From Spongilla lacustris (lineage: Eukaryota > Porifera > Demospongiae > Spongillida > Spongillidae), in contig OX442436.1 of NCBI GenBank assembly GCA_949361645.1, positions 1,215,179 through 1,279,178 of the forward strand: 64,000 nt of DNA. Direction: 5' to 3'. The notes below the pieces were generated by a model. The model saw only the letters and a program-made list of their open reading frames with translations, ran no database searches and was not told the DNA's origin. Position numbers and translations under genes: made by a program. Shown here one piece after another: positions 10,364 through 22,949 of this stretch; the stretch's first letter is position 1; each line of letters starts with the position of its first letter.

Positions 10364-10800
10364 TAAAAGGAGTTAATTTTTAATAACTGTACAATAAACC
10401 CAATTTGTGTGAAAAAGATGGCAGCTCTCTAGGCTATTGTCGTTTTTGAATTATTTTGAACAAACGGTAAGTGGTGCATTGCTGTTTAAAGTATGTATAG
10501 GTATAGGAATCACTGAAGTTTGATCGAACCACACAGCGAGACCCATTACTATATCCTAGAAAGTGCAGTGAACGCGTGAGCGTGGTCGGGTAAAGTTGGG
10601 TCATGTGGAATTAAAACAACTGAAGGTTTATACGGACCAAAAACACCCTAGTGATTTAGTTTGGGTCTCCCGCTACTTAAAAATGTGTTTGCCATCATTG
10701 CACCACTTAAAATGGCCGAGATATTTTTCAAACCACACCAGAATTCCTTATACGAAGTTCCACTCTATCTTCTTTCGTTTCTGACATTTCAACCCGTCCA
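10364..10800. other. No gene seen
   Basis: Upstream side of the candidate minus-strand exon. I see no ORF, repeat array or clear promoter element worth naming. Confidence 0.4.
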
Positions 10801-11100
10801 GTCTTCTATCACTTGAAGAATTGTTTCAGCGTTTGTGCTCCACTGTGTGTTTTGTTTCTGGCAGATCAAGGCCAGCCTTTGATAGTATCCTTGCAAGCAC
10901 CCTTCATTTAGTAATAAAGGAGAACTCAGAAGAAGCTTGGCTAAAACAGATGATGCTACTGAAGTGTGTAATTACTTCAACAAAGCAAAGGCAGACACTT
11001 CAGACACCCATTAACTTCTGATGCAACTTTTGGTAGCCTTGCCGAAGAGCGTGCTATGGGGTTCATGAAAATGTAAAAAGATGCCCATTAGCCATCTTTT
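10800..11100 (+). pseudogene. LINE N-terminal ORF module, copy 1
   Basis: Frame with CFVSGRSRPAFDSILASTLH, then LVIKENSEEAWLKQMMLLKCV. The same module recurs at 13,940-14,270 and 15,010-15,340. Its pattern (acidic LEE helix, aromatic residues, then a MLPKCVL motif) resembles the region in front of the RT domain in a LINE-like family of marine invertebrates, possibly the family at 59.4-62.3 kb. It is truncated and frameshifted. Confidence 0.5.
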
Positions 11101-11950
11101 TTTTTCTGAACTAGCCTCCAAAATGGTTGCCACTAGGCAGCTCTTATTGTCCAAAACAGCCAACTCCTGTAGCTACACCGATACCATTTTGATATGTTGA
11201 GCATTCTTCTTTCTTTTCCTAAGGACGCTACTTCTGGTCCTTAAGGATCCAACACCTGTTGATGCCACCACCTTCTCTTTGCACACATCCATGTGCCCAC
11301 CTACATGTACCTTGCTGGGGTTTCCTTGAATACACTAAACCAGTTGAAGCTTGGTTGTCCACCGAACATTTAAATTGTTTCTCGCCAAGCTCTCCTTGGT
11401 GAATGCATTTTCTCAGCTATTCCAATATGCAGCTTAGTGTTATAGTGATCACTCCTTACTGTTGACCCCCAAGTGGTACTTGAGGTCATTTGGTGGTCAT
11501 GGCTTTTATTTTACCCCTGTTACATGGATTGCTAGGTCAAAACAGACTGTTTTACTGGCACACAGTATTATTGACCAGCTCGGTCCTCCACTAGGTGTCT
11601 TCACTAATACCTTGAAGTATTTATTAATCAGTATAGGATGATTTCCCAATGAGATGAAGAAGTCATGGGTACCCATTGGAGACCCAACCTTTGGACAATG
11701 TCCATGCAGAGAAAAGAGTTTCAGTTGCTGTTCTAGTGCCAAATGCTGATCTTGTGGCCTTTGATCTCAATGTTGCATTACTCATGCTTAATCAAGGTAT
11801 CATTATTGTAAAGAGTATTATCCCACAATATTACGCTAGCTACAGTCTAGCTAGCAACAACTGCAGTGAAATGGCTACAGAGAACCTCACAGCCAACAGT
11901 CAGCTACCTAGAACGTACCCTGCAACAGTAATCTTACTGTAGTCTGTACC
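11100..11950. other. Unique-looking repeat-block sequence without a gene
   Basis: Contains pieces shared with 14,280-14,460 (CTTTCTTTTCCTAAGGACNC; ACACCTGTTGATGCC). Otherwise I see no coding signal. Two short overlapping ORFs (11,506-11,742 minus; 11,676-11,942 plus) show no recognisable motif and are not called. Confidence 0.4.
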
Positions 11951-12420
11951 TAGCTGAGTACAGTATGTATCCCACAGCAGTCAGCTTCCTGGAAAGTACC
12001 CCACTGAAGTCAGATACCCCACACAGTACTCTCCTGCAGTCAGCTAGAAAAAGAAACCCCACAGCAGGTGACTAGCTACAGTTTCAAACTGTAGTCAGCT
12101 GGTACCCCTGACCAGCTACAAACTGTAGTCAGCTAGTACCCCTGACCAGCTACAAACTGTAGTCGGCTAATACACCTGACCAGCTACAAACTGTAGTCGG
12201 CTAGCATCCCTGAATTGCTACAGAAGTTTCAAACTGTAGTCAGCTAGTACCCCACAGCCATCAGCGTGCTGCAGACTACCCTACAGCTGTTGGCTAGCTA
12301 CAGAGCGCCTCAAAGCAGTCCATGTCAGACAGAGTAGTCACCAAGCGGGCTATAGAGTACCCCACATCAGTCAGCTAGCTACAGATGAGCTGGCTACAGC
12401 ATTAAGGTACCCAACAGTAG
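11950..12420. repeat. Degenerate CAGTCAGCTAGCTACAGAG minisatellite with 41-bp sub-array
   Basis: Diverged tandem units built on ACCCCACAGCAGTCAGCTA plus GCTACAGAGT. Within it, at 12,085-12,240, a tighter 41-bp unit (CTGACCAGCTACAAACTGTA plus GTCAGCTAGTACCC) is repeated about four times. The same old repeat reappears at 16,610-17,040, on the far side of the young 42/45-bp array. Confidence 0.75.
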
Positions 12421-12689
12421 CGAATGGTGGAGTAGGCATTAATGGTTGCCAGTGGCTAATACACCTTACCTGGCAAGGGCTGGCATCACCTCAGCCAAGT
12501 GGCTGACATTTTATCATTCTGGGTGCTACTCAAAAGGTGATCCTTCGTGACAGCAACCATGGCAGGCTCTATTATAACGGAAACCAAAACAAAGTATGCA
12601 TAAACACTGCCAGAGATGACTCGGGGTCTACAAGGAAATAAATGGATAAAAGAGTATGGGTAAGGTCATTTTCATGGCACCAGGTGAGT

Positions 12690-13400
12690 ATAAACGCATA
12701 AACAGCTTATGCATGAGGACAAGCATACCATGAGGTGGACGTGGGTGGACCTTGGCAGCTGTGTGTTGTGATCCTTTTATTTGGAAATTGATCTACACAA
12801 AAAGGAATATCCCAGTCACGTTCTGCTTACCAAACACTGTACAGCTTCGACTGAGCATTCTCGATCCGATTTTGATGAGCTAATGAATACCACATGTGTT
12901 CAGATTCTGCTTTGGATAAGCTGGGGTACACTTTGTTAGCCAACAAGCAAAGTGCAGCTGACTTTGAAGCCTATGCCGCTTATGTGCCTCATGACATTGA
13001 AGGTGTACTGCACTGTTGTAATGCCCTTCTTGAACATGCAAGCTGCAGCTCTCCTACAGCTTTGCCCAACAGGCTGGATCATGGAATAGCAGCCCTAGGA
13101 GCTGAGGATTTGCCTCACTGAATGAGCTCTTCATCTGCAGGTTGGAGATATCCACATGTGTAGCAGACTCTGAATGAAGGTGCTCTAAGTATTGGTATGC
13201 AGTGTAAGCAGTAAACACCACTGCTGTGAATGTGTGGCATATTTATATAATGGTTTTTATTTATCCACAGGTGTGCTGGGTGGCAAGCCTATTTTGTGGA
13301 TTTCCAAATGTGTGCCTATTCTGCAAATCATTCTGATGTGAGTGCACAGCTATAGATCCAGTACCGGTGTTGGTATGCGTATAAGCTCCAGACCTACCAG
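12690..13400. repeat. Mosaic interspersed repeat block
   Basis: Shares with 17,380-17,790 the segment from GCTTATGCATGAGGACAAGC through GACTTTGAAGCCTATGCCGC and CACTGTTGTAATGCCCTTCTTG. Its 13,197-13,355 part (around CATATTTATATAATGG) matches 18,965-19,115. The open frame 12,894-13,121 covers the shared segment but has no recognised domain. Confidence 0.7.
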
Positions 13401-14460
13401 GTAGATGCACATTCACTCAGGACTGCAGCCAATAAAAAGGATGCATAAACACTACCAGAGCAGACTAAGGGCTAGAAGTAAGCCAGCAACAATTTGGAGT
13501 TGTATCCATTGCTTAAATGGAGCTGACATGGGGATGAACCCTCACTATCCAGAGAAGGTGGTGGGCAAAACCAGTTATTTCCATGGCACTGGTTGGCTGT
13601 AAAAAGCACAAAAGATCTCTGGTGGCTGATTGTTTTCTAAAGGAAAAATGAATAGAGAGCTGTTCAACGCTGTGTTGGCAAGTCTTGCTTCTTTCCAGCA
13701 TATCACTGACACCTTATCAGACAGTGGCTGACACCTTGTCTTGTTTCCAGGTGCACATTACTCATTGCTCCAAGCTGGCATTGAAAGATGACACTCCACA
13801 CCCATGGTATTTGCCCGGCAGTTGTCCCTAGCTCATGGCTGCTTGATCAGATCTAGCTAGATATCTGCACTTTTGCCTACCAACTTGTCTCCAATTCAAG
13901 GACTGCTTCACATCACCATCATACTTAGAGCATATATACCAGATTTAGACAGTCTTCCATCTCTTGAAGAAGTGTTTCAGCTTTTGTGCTCCACCACGTG
14001 TTTTGTTTCTGCCAGATCAAGGCCAGCCTTTGATAGTATCCTTGCTAGCACCCTTCATTTAGTAATAAAGGAGAACTCAGAAGAAGCTAGGCTAAAACTG
14101 ATGATGCTACCAAAGTGTGTACTTCCTTCAACAAAGAGCAAAGGCAGGCACACTTCAGACACCCATAATGTCTTATGCAACTTGTGGTCACAGCGAATTT
14201 TATACACTTTGGTAACCTTGCCAAAGAGCATGCTATTCCTGTGGGGTTCATGAAAATGTGAAAGGTCAACAATAAGTAATGACTGTTAGCCATCTTTTTT
14301 TTTCTGAACTAGCCTCTAGCTGCAAGACTCTTGTAGCTACACCGATACCGTCTTGCTTTCTTTTCCTAAGGACACAGCTTTAGGTCCTTCGTTAAGTATC
14401 CAACACCTGTTGATGCCGCCACCATCTCTTTGCCCACATCCATGTGCAGTGCACTTTGAG
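13400..14460. repeat. Mosaic interspersed repeat block with LINE N-terminal module, copy 2
   Basis: Matches 1,525-1,700 and 17,790-17,970 at its left, 2,000-2,200 and 14,740-14,990 in the middle, and 15,020-15,350 at its right. The plus-strand frame 13,873-14,253 is 126 codons and includes RSRPAFDSILASTLHLVIKE, then EARLKLMMLPKCVLPSTKSK. This is the best preserved copy of the LINE N-terminal module. Confidence 0.7.
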
Positions 14461-15420
14461 AGGCACTAGTTGGCTATAAAAACATAAAAGCTTCTGTATG
14501 AGGACAGACATACCGTGGGATGGACCTACAGTAGGCAGCTGTGTTGTAATCTTTAGCAAATATAGTTATTTGCAAATTGATGTCACAGCTTACAGCAACT
14601 ATGTGTTGAGCTTGCTGTGCCTCCTCAGCACCCGTTGGGTACCCATCTTTCCCATACAGTGATCTCTGGTGGCTGATTGTTTTCTAATGGAAAAATGAAT
14701 AGAGAGCTGTTCAAGACTGTGTTGGCAAGTCTTGCTTCTTTCCAGCATATCACTGACACCTTATCAGACCACCTTTGCCTTGTTCCTGGGTGCATGCTCT
14801 CCCTTTACCTAGCAGAGATGCTTTGTTCCTGGGTGCACAGCACTCATAGCTCCAAGCTGGCATTGAAATATGACACTACATGCCCATGGTATTTGCCCGG
14901 CAGATGTCCCTAGCTCATGGCTGCTTGATCAGATCTAGATATCTGCACTTTTGCCTACCAACTTGTCTCCAATCCATAGACTGCTTCACACCATTGTATA
15001 CAGCGCAAATACACCAGATGCAGCCAGTCTTCCATCTCTTGAAGGCTTCTTTTGTGCTCCACTCTGTGTTTTGTTTCTGCCAGATCAAGGCCAGCCTTTG
15101 CTAGCATCCTTGCAAAAGCACCCTTCATTTAGTAATAACAGAAGAAGCTAGGCTAAGACTTATGAAGCTATCGAAGTGTGTACTTCCTTCAACAAAGAGC
15201 AAAGGCAATATGTCAGACACCCATTAATGTCTTATGCAACTTGTGGTCACATAGCTACACTTTGGTAACCTTGCCAAAGAGCATGCTATTCCTGTGGGGT
15301 TCATGAAAATGGGAAAGGTCAACAATAAGTAATGACCGTTTGCCTTTTTAAATTCTGGACTAGCCTCCAAAACGGTTGCCACTAAGGCAGCCTTTATTGT
15401 CCAAGGCGCAAGACTCTTGT
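14460..15420. repeat. Mosaic interspersed repeat block with LINE N-terminal module, copy 3
   Basis: The segment from 14,470 (ACATAAAAGCTTCTGTATGA) parallels 1,710-1,900 and 17,965-18,000. The segments 14,660-14,990 and 15,010-15,350 repeat the middle and right parts of the 13,400-14,330 block, with small indels that break the LINE frame. Confidence 0.7.
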
Positions 15421-15430
15421 AGCTACATGC

Positions 15431-16575
15431 ACATCGGCAGAGAGTTCCACAGTAGTCAACTGTAAGGTGGTGGGTCATAAGGCAGAGAGTTCCACAGTAG
15501 CCAACTGTAAGGTGGTGGGCCATAAGGCAGAGAGTTCCACAGTAGCCAACTGTAAGGTGGTGGGCCATAAGGCAGAGAGTTCCACAGTAGCCAACTGTAA
15601 CATGGGCCATAAGGCAGAGAGTTCCACAGTAGCCAACTGTAAGGTGGACCATAAGGCAGAGAGTTTCACAGTAGCTGACTGTAAGGTGGGCCATAAGGCA
15701 GAGAGTTCCACAGTAGCCAACTGTAAGGTGGACCATAAGGCAGAGAGTTCCACAGTAGCCAACTGTAAGGTGGTGGGCCATAAGGCAGAGAGTTCCACAG
15801 TAGCCAACTGTAAGGTGGTGGGCCATAAGGCAGAGAGTTCCACAGTAGCCAACTGTAAGGTGGTGGGCCATAAGGCAGAGAGTTCCACAGTAGCCAACTG
15901 TAACATGGGCCATAAGGCAGAGAGTTCCACAGTAGCCAACTGTAAGGTGGACCATAAGGCAGAGAGTTTCACAGTAGCCGACTGTAAGGTGGGCCATAAG
16001 GCAGAGAGTTCCACAGTAGCCAACTGTAAGGTGGACCATAAGGCAGAGAGTTCCACAGTAGCCAACTGTAAGGTGGTGGGCCATAAGGCAGAGAGTTCCA
16101 CAGTAGCCAACTGTAAGGTGGTGGGCCATAAGGCAGAGAGTTCCACAGTAGCCAACTGTAAGGTGGTGGGCCATAAGGCAGTGAGTTCCACAGTAGCCAA
16201 CTGTAAGGTGGACCATAAGGCAGAGAGTTCCACAGTAGCCAACTGTAAGGTGGTGGGCCATAAGGCAGAGAGTTCCACAGTAGCCAACTGTAGTGGGCCA
16301 TAAGGCAGAGAGTTCCACAGTAGCCAACTGTAAGGTGGTGGGCCATAAGGCAGAGAGTTCCACAGTAGCCAACTGTAAGGTGGTGGGCCATAAGGCAGTG
16401 AGTTCCACAGTAGCCAACTAAGGTGGACCATAAGGCAGAGAGTTCCACAGTAGCCAACTGTAAGGTGGTGGGCCATAAGGCAGAGAGTTCCACAGTAGCC
16501 AACTGTAAGGTGGTGGGCCATAAGGCAGAGAGTTCCACAGTAGCCAACTGTAAGCTGGACCATAAGGCAGTGGGT
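15431..16575 (+). repeat. 42/45-bp minisatellite with higher-order organisation
   Basis: About 26 units of GGCCATAAGGCAGAGAGTTC plus CACAGTAGCCAACTGTAAGGTGGT. Units are 45 bp (junction GGTGGTGGGCC) or 42 bp (junctions CATGGGCC, GGTGGACC, GGTGGGCC). A 303-bp super-unit of seven monomers, in the order 45-45-45-42-42-42-42 with a diagnostic TTTCACAGTAGCYGAC variant, occurs twice in a row (about 15,495-16,100). Because 42 and 45 are multiples of three, open frames of several hundred codons exist on both strands. These are repeat artefacts unless transcription is shown. Confidence 0.92.
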
Positions 16576-16609
16576 GGACCATATGGCAGAGAGACATTTA
16601 CAGCGTAGC

Positions 16610-17040
16610 AAACAGCAATGGGCTACAAAACTTAATTACAGAGTCGGTTAAATCAGTCCTACAGATTATCCCATGCAGGCAGCCAGCTACTGATTACCCC
16701 TCAGCAATCAGCCAGCTATAGAGTGCCACACTGCAGTAAGCTATCTACGGAGTACGTTTACTGTAATCATCTGGATACCACAGCAGTCAGCTAGGTACAG
16801 AGAATTCCACAGCAGTCAGCTAGGTACAGAGAATTCCACAGCAGTCAGATCGCTACAATGTACCCCACCGAAGTCAGCTGAGTTCCCTTACTATAGTCAG
16901 CTCGGTACAACATATTCCACACATTAGGCTTGCTACAGAGTACCCAACTCCAGTCAACTAACTATTGAGTACCCCACTCTAGTCAGCTAAGTATGGAGTT
17001 ACCCCTCAGCAATCAGCCAGCTACAGGCTTGCATCACCTC
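16610..17040. repeat. Degenerate CAGTCAGCTAGGTACAGAG minisatellite
   Basis: A run of diverged units such as CACAGCAGTCAGCTAGGTAC plus AGAGAATTC, related to the block at 11,950-12,420. Young and old arrays are interleaved in this region. Confidence 0.7.
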
Positions 17041-17124
17041 AGCCAAGTGGTACCACCTCAGCCAAGTGGTACCACCTCAGCCAAGTGGTACCACCTCAGC
17101 CAAGTGGTACCACCTCAGCCAAGA
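17036..17124 (+). repeat. 19-bp tandem repeat, about 5 copies
   Basis: Unit TCAGCCAAGTGGTACCACC repeated about five times with nearly no variation, which suggests recent expansion. A single copy of the core (CACCTCAGCCAAGTGG) is present at 12,487-12,502 in the related block. Confidence 0.9.
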
Positions 17125-17249
17125 AGCCGACATTTTATCTTTTAGGGTGCTACCCAAAAGGCCATCCTTAGCTCCAACACAACAAGGTCCAGATCTACCA
17201 GGTAGAAACATATCTATGCAGGACTCTTGTAACCGCAGCCAATTGAAAG

Positions 17250-18060
17250 GATGCGAACACTGCCAGAGCTGACAGTGGGTTACACGGAGGCTGATGGCCA
17301 GCAAGGTTTAACAGTTGTACCCCTTGCTATATTTAGCTGCATTCACTATCAGAGTATGGGGTAGGCAAAACTGGTTACATGTAAATGCATGAACAGCTTA
17401 TGCATGAGAACAAGCATACCATGAGGTGGACCTAGGAAGATGTGTGTTGTGATCTTTTTAACTGATCTACTCAAAAAGGAATATCCCAATCATGTTCTGC
17501 TCACCAACCACTGTACAGCTTCGACTAAGCATTCCCAATTGGCTACCCATTTCAAAGCCTGGATGGGTCGATGGCAGGATGGCTAGTACTCAAGTAATGA
17601 ATACCACGTATAAATGAGTAGACCAGCTTGGACAGATGAGGTCGGGTGCAGCTGACTTTGAAGCCTATGCCGCTTATGTGCCTCATGGCAGTGAAGGTGT
17701 ACTGCACTGTTGTAATGCCCTTCTTGGACATGCAAGCCCACAGCTCTCCTACAGCTTTCCCCAACAGGCTGGATCATGGAGGATAGAAGAAATAGCCAAT
17801 AGAAAGATGCATCAACACTACCAGAGCAGGCTATGGGCTAGGAGGTGGTCAGCAACGTTTTAGAGTTTTTACTCCTTGCTTAAATGGAGCTGACATGGGG
17901 ATGAACCCTCACTATCCAGAGAAGGTGGTGGGCAAAACCAGTTATTTTCATGGCACTGGTTGGCTGTAAAAGCATAAAAGCTTCTGTATGAGGACATGGA
18001 GGAGCAGTCCTAGAAGCTGAGGATTTACCTTACAGATGATAGGATGTGAGTTGGACAGAG
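17250..18060. repeat. Mosaic interspersed repeat block
   Basis: Contains in order the segments also found at 1,190-1,340, 1,410-1,520, 1,525-1,700 and 1,700-1,740. This makes it the closest counterpart of the outlying copy at 1.2-2.2 kb. The frame 17,636-17,863 carries ADFEAYAAYVPHGSEGVLHC, which is shared with 12,950-13,085 but not assignable to a family. Confidence 0.7.
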
Positions 18061-19300
18061 GGGAGGAGGTACATGTGTAGCAGACTATGGAGGAAGGTGC
18101 TCTAAGAATTGGTTTTACACTTCTGGCTGCTTAATTAAGCTTTGAGACTGTTTTAATGGCAGGAAATCGAATGAGCATATGACTTTTCATCATCAGCAGG
18201 TTGGAGAAAACGTTTAATGTCTATACCAAGAGATCTCACCAATATGGCCTCCTGTATCTCCTGATTAACAGGTGAACTTATAGTAATGGCATATAGTACA
18301 CATATCCACACAATTGTGCCTTCTACAATGTAACCACTCCAGGGTCAGCCCACCAAAACCCCACACACCCCTCAAAGTTATGTTTCTCTGCTTCCTTGGG
18401 TACAAGCTGCTGATACCCTATTTTTACATCCATACATGTATGGATTTTCACTTTATATGCACTTCGGACCGTTCTGTGTAAACCGTTGTCTCACAAAGAG
18501 GTGTCACATGTGATTCAGAAGAGGTGTGCTACAGTTATGCAGTTATGCAGTTCTTTAGTGATGCAGCCATGAGGACATCAACATTTTGTTGCCACATGAC
18601 CATTGTGTCTTGAAGAGTAATTCCAGTTGACCCTTGGTGCCTTCAAAGGAATACATGGGCAAAGATTGGACAGTACACCCTAGTGTTCACTAGTAGACAG
18701 TGTGTTTGTATCAAGACTACACACATCACTGCATACCAGGGTTATGCATGTGGCAGCAGTATGATTAACTCCAGTGGAATCATTTCCAGGTGCGGAAGAG
18801 GCAGTTGGAGCTGTTACTCACTAGATGCCATGATCTCATAATTGGATAGAACTGAACACATACAGGCCAACAGTTCGACACTATACACCACCAAATTAGC
18901 AGCAGTATCAGCAGCCCCAACATGAAGTGGAAAAATCAGCTCATAACTTCCAATTAACAGGTGCAGTGTAAGCAGTGAATACCACTGCTGGGCATATTTA
19001 TATAATGGTTTTCATTTATCCCCAGGTGTGCTTGGGCGGCAAGCCTATTCTGGGGGTTTCCAGATGTGTGCCTATTCTGCAAATCATTCTGATGTGAGCG
19101 CACAGCTATAGGTGTCTGGTTCGTATTTGGTTTACTTATTTTGTGATATTTTTACAAATACATTTGGTTCATACCCTTTCTGCCCTCCTATAGCCAGGAA
19201 CCAATACCAGCACTCCTCAAATATACCTGGACTGGCTATCTGGTGATCATGAGAGCAAGTGTTGACACTGAAAAGGACTGGATTTAAACTTTCCATCAAA
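18060..19300. other. No gene seen; contains one shared repeat segment
   Basis: Apart from 18,960-19,115, which matches 13,197-13,355 closely, I find no ORF, array or element end. Confidence 0.4.
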
Positions 19301-20013
19301 CAGGTAATGCTCTTTGCTAGCTGCTGGCACTGTTATATTATAAAACAACTGTAAAAATTGATTAAGTTACAATATTAGGTATTAATATATAAACATCCCT
19401 ATATAAATCAAATACATGTGGTCTTCTCTCTCTAAAGCTATTGGTTTACCATTCTTTCTGTGGAGAGCCTTACCTCTGGGAACCATATTGGAACCCAGAG
19501 CTGCTCATACTACTTTGAAGATGCATCAGGACCTACTGGCTAATGCTCTATAGTAGTAAATAATGGTACAATTTCAAAATAACATACTGCCAATAGGCAT
19601 GTTTTATAGGCCATTTTGGTTGTTGTGACAAGGTGTAATTGTAACCTGTGTATGTTTTTTTTACAGTGCATATGCTTCCTGGAATATAAACTACCGCGTA
19701 TGGACATGGACATTCATGTTAGTGGCTCGTTTAGAGGTAAGAAATTGGGCTCGTTTAGAGGTAAGAAATTGCACGCTGCATGTATATATCATCTACATTG
19801 TGTGCTTTGCATGAGGCTTTTAAGCATAGATATGGTCACATGTAAGGACAAAGAATTAATACAATAAGACTTTATATAAGCCGCTAAGGGACCTCTTCTG
19901 ACATGCAAGTGCTTCTTGCCAGGTTGACTCTTACATATGCAGTCCTTTGCAAATCACATCACTAAACCTAAGCTCTAATAGGTCTAATTTTTTAGTGTAT
20001 GTCTCTGAGGAAG

Positions 20014-20231
20014 TTTATTGCGAGTAAAGCAAGCAGGAAGGAAATTCATGCGATCTCCTAATTTTGCAGCCTGCCCACTCAAGATGCAGGAGGTCTCTGT
20101 CCACCCTAGGTGAACATCTCCCTGCGAGTAAAGCAAGCAGGAAGGAAATTCATGCGATCTCCTAATTTTGCAGCCTGCCCACTCAAGATGCAGGAGGTCT
20201 CTGTCCACCCTAGGTGAACATCTCCCTGGAC
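20014..20231 (+). repeat. Perfect 109-bp tandem duplication
   Basis: The segment starting GCGAGTAAAGCAAGCAGGAA is repeated immediately and without visible change, ending near CCACCCTAGGTGAACATCTC. It lies inside the first unit of the 19.3-25.0-kb array and must be very recent. Confidence 0.85.
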
Positions 20232-22384
20232 TGGAACAATTCCTTTGGCAGCTGCAACATGAGTGCCCACCTTGGCTGGACCACAGTAAACAACTTTTGA
20301 TAGGTATTCAAGTTTGGGAATTTTTTTGGATGTCTGTAAACCTTTTGCTCAAATGTCCATACCGTGTATAGCACACGCTTATACCATGCACATGCGCACA
20401 CATGCAATTTGCACTGACACACTCACTTGTAATACATGTATGCTCACCCACACATACTATGCACAAGAAAACACACAACACTGCTCATACAGATCCCTTC
20501 ACTAGCAGCTGTGTATTCACACTCTATGATGCAACAGTGGGGCCCCAAGATCAGAGTACACTTTTAATTACTCATCTGCTCTCAGTGAGTTTTTTTGTTT
20601 AGAATAACTTAATTAAGTTATACATTTTTTTATATGGAGTTAGGTTCTTTAATTACAACGTATTTGTACAGTGTGTTTTTGTAACTAGTGTGAATACATG
20701 TACATGTACATAAGGTATGAGGTGCATGGTGCATTTAGCTGCTAAATTAGTGGTCTATAAAGTTTGATTAAGTAACAACATTGGCTAAAGATAGATTAAC
20801 ATCCCTATATTTTATGGCGCTATTCCTCTGGGAACCCTATTTTAACCCCGAGTTACCCACAATTTGAAGAAGATACATCAAGACCTAGTGGCTATTGCTT
20901 AATAGTAAGTAGTATGCAATGGTACACTTTCAATATGTATGGTGAGAATACAATGTAATGCCAGTAATGCCAAGGGGCATGTTTTATAGGCCTAGGCCAT
21001 TTTGGTTATAGACATACATGTGTGTCATTATAGCTTACCTGTATTTCCATATCATGAGATGTAATCGTAACCTGTGTTGTGAATGTAAGTGGTTCACAGT
21101 ACATGTCTTTGCCCACTATTTTTAGATGGACTACGCTTCCTGGAAAATAAACCACTACATATGGACGGACAGTCATGGCAATGGCTTCTTTGGAGGTCAG
21201 AAATTGCACACTGCATGTATGTATCTACATTGTGCACTTTGCATGGTCGTGTGTACATACATGTGCGTGTCTCTGAGGAAGTATATTACAAGTAAAGAGT
21301 ATGTATGAAGCGGCAGAATGGATTTATAAGGAAAGTCATGTGATCTCCCAATTTTGCCGCCTGCCCACATGCAGGAGGAGATCTCTGGCCACCCCTGGCA
21401 CACATCTCCTGGACTGGAACATGCGGCCAGTTACTTTGGCAGCTTCAACATGAGTGTTAGGGTTAGGTAGACCACAGATAGGTATGCAAGTTCAGAATTT
21501 TTTGGATGTCTGTAAACCTTTTGCTCACATGTCCATACCATGTATATAGCACATGCATACAACCATGCTTATGCGCGATGTGCACACATATGCCAATTGC
21601 ACACATCCTTCATGTACACTTCATGTGTGCTCACCCACACGTACCGTGCACAAGAAAACGCACACACTAGGAAATACCCATTCTCACTATGATGCAACAG
21701 TGGGGACCCAATATCAGACTACTGTTTAATGGCTAATCTGCTCACAGTGAGTTCAATTTAATCATTTTACCAATGTTATAATCAATTAGGGTTCTTTAAT
21801 TAAAGTGGGTCAGGTTGCTTCAATGGTGTGTGCATGTACATGTACGTGTTTACATGTATGTACATGTGCATCTATTTGTGTGTACATTCGTGATGTGTAT
21901 TTGTGTAGTGTCTACATAAGTTATGGTGTGCATGGTGCATTGAGCTGCTAAGTTAGTGGTAGTGGTCTATAAACCAACTATAAAAGTAACAACATTGGGT
22001 ATAAACATCCCTATGTAAATCAAATGTATGGTCTTCTCTCTATAACCTATAGGATCACCATTCCCTCTGTGGAGAGCCTTACCTTTTGGAACCCTGTACT
22101 TTGTGAAGATGCATCAAGACTATTGCTCTATAGTAGTAAGCAATGGTACAATGAGTATGGTGTTTTATAGGCCATTTTGGTTGTAGTCATATGTGTATCG
22201 TTACCTTAACTGTATTTCCACGAGATGTAATTGTAACCAATGTTGTGAATGTAAGTGGTTTACAGTACATGCCCTATTTTTAGATGGGCTATGGTGCGTG
22301 TGCTTTTCTGCAAGATAAACCACCATATATGGGCATACATGTCAATGGCTCCATTAGAGGTAAGAAATGGCACGCTGCATGTAT

Positions 22385-22930
22385 ACAGGGTGATTGTCAA
22401 GGAAAATTGTTAATAAATTCACCACAAGTGGGTAATTAACTGGTAATTGTTGCTAAATGTTCTAACTGCAAAAGAAGACATGCTGGTGAAATTTAAAAAA
22501 AAGGTTAATTAAAAGTCTCAAGACCCCATTCATTTCAATTAAACATTAATAAATGTAGGATGGGTAGTTAGTTAGAAGCTGCAAATTGTATTTAAGTTAT
22601 TCATAATTGAAATCCTGCAATGTACTTGATTTAGGGGCCATTGTATCTTGATTTAGCGTTTTGAATTTATTAATAAATTTGGCAAGTTATTATTATTAAA
22701 CGTTCAAGGAAATGTTGGAGCTTTTGGATGCCTCTAAAATGGCATGCATTTGATTTGGTGTTATTAGGAGGTATTAATTCGTTTTTGTTAATTTTAATTT
22801 CTTTGATTTTTTTATTTAGTAAATTTTTTAAAAGTGTGGTCACATATAAGGACAAAGAATTCATACAATAAGACTTGAAAAAGTCTCTAGGTTGACTTCA
22901 ATTGATGCAATCTAATAGTGGTATAGGGTA
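22385..22930. other. AT-rich insertion within the third tandem unit
   Basis: The segment from ACAGGGTGATTGTCAAGG to about 22,850 has no counterpart in the other units and is much more AT-rich. It may be a small inserted element; no terminal repeats were found. The flanking unit sequence resumes at ACATATAAGGACAAAGAATTC (compare 19,838). Confidence 0.4.
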
Positions 22931-22949
22931 CCATTAATGGCACCCATGG

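Noticed and set aside
13873..14253. 126-codon ORF considered as a host gene
   Set aside because: The same module recurs at 10.8 and 15.0 kb within repeat blocks and resembles a LINE N-terminal region, so it was assigned to repeats.
15224..16611. Very long open frames (up to 397 codons) on both strands
   Set aside because: They are produced by monomers whose length is a multiple of three in a minisatellite; composition is purely repetitive and both strands are open.
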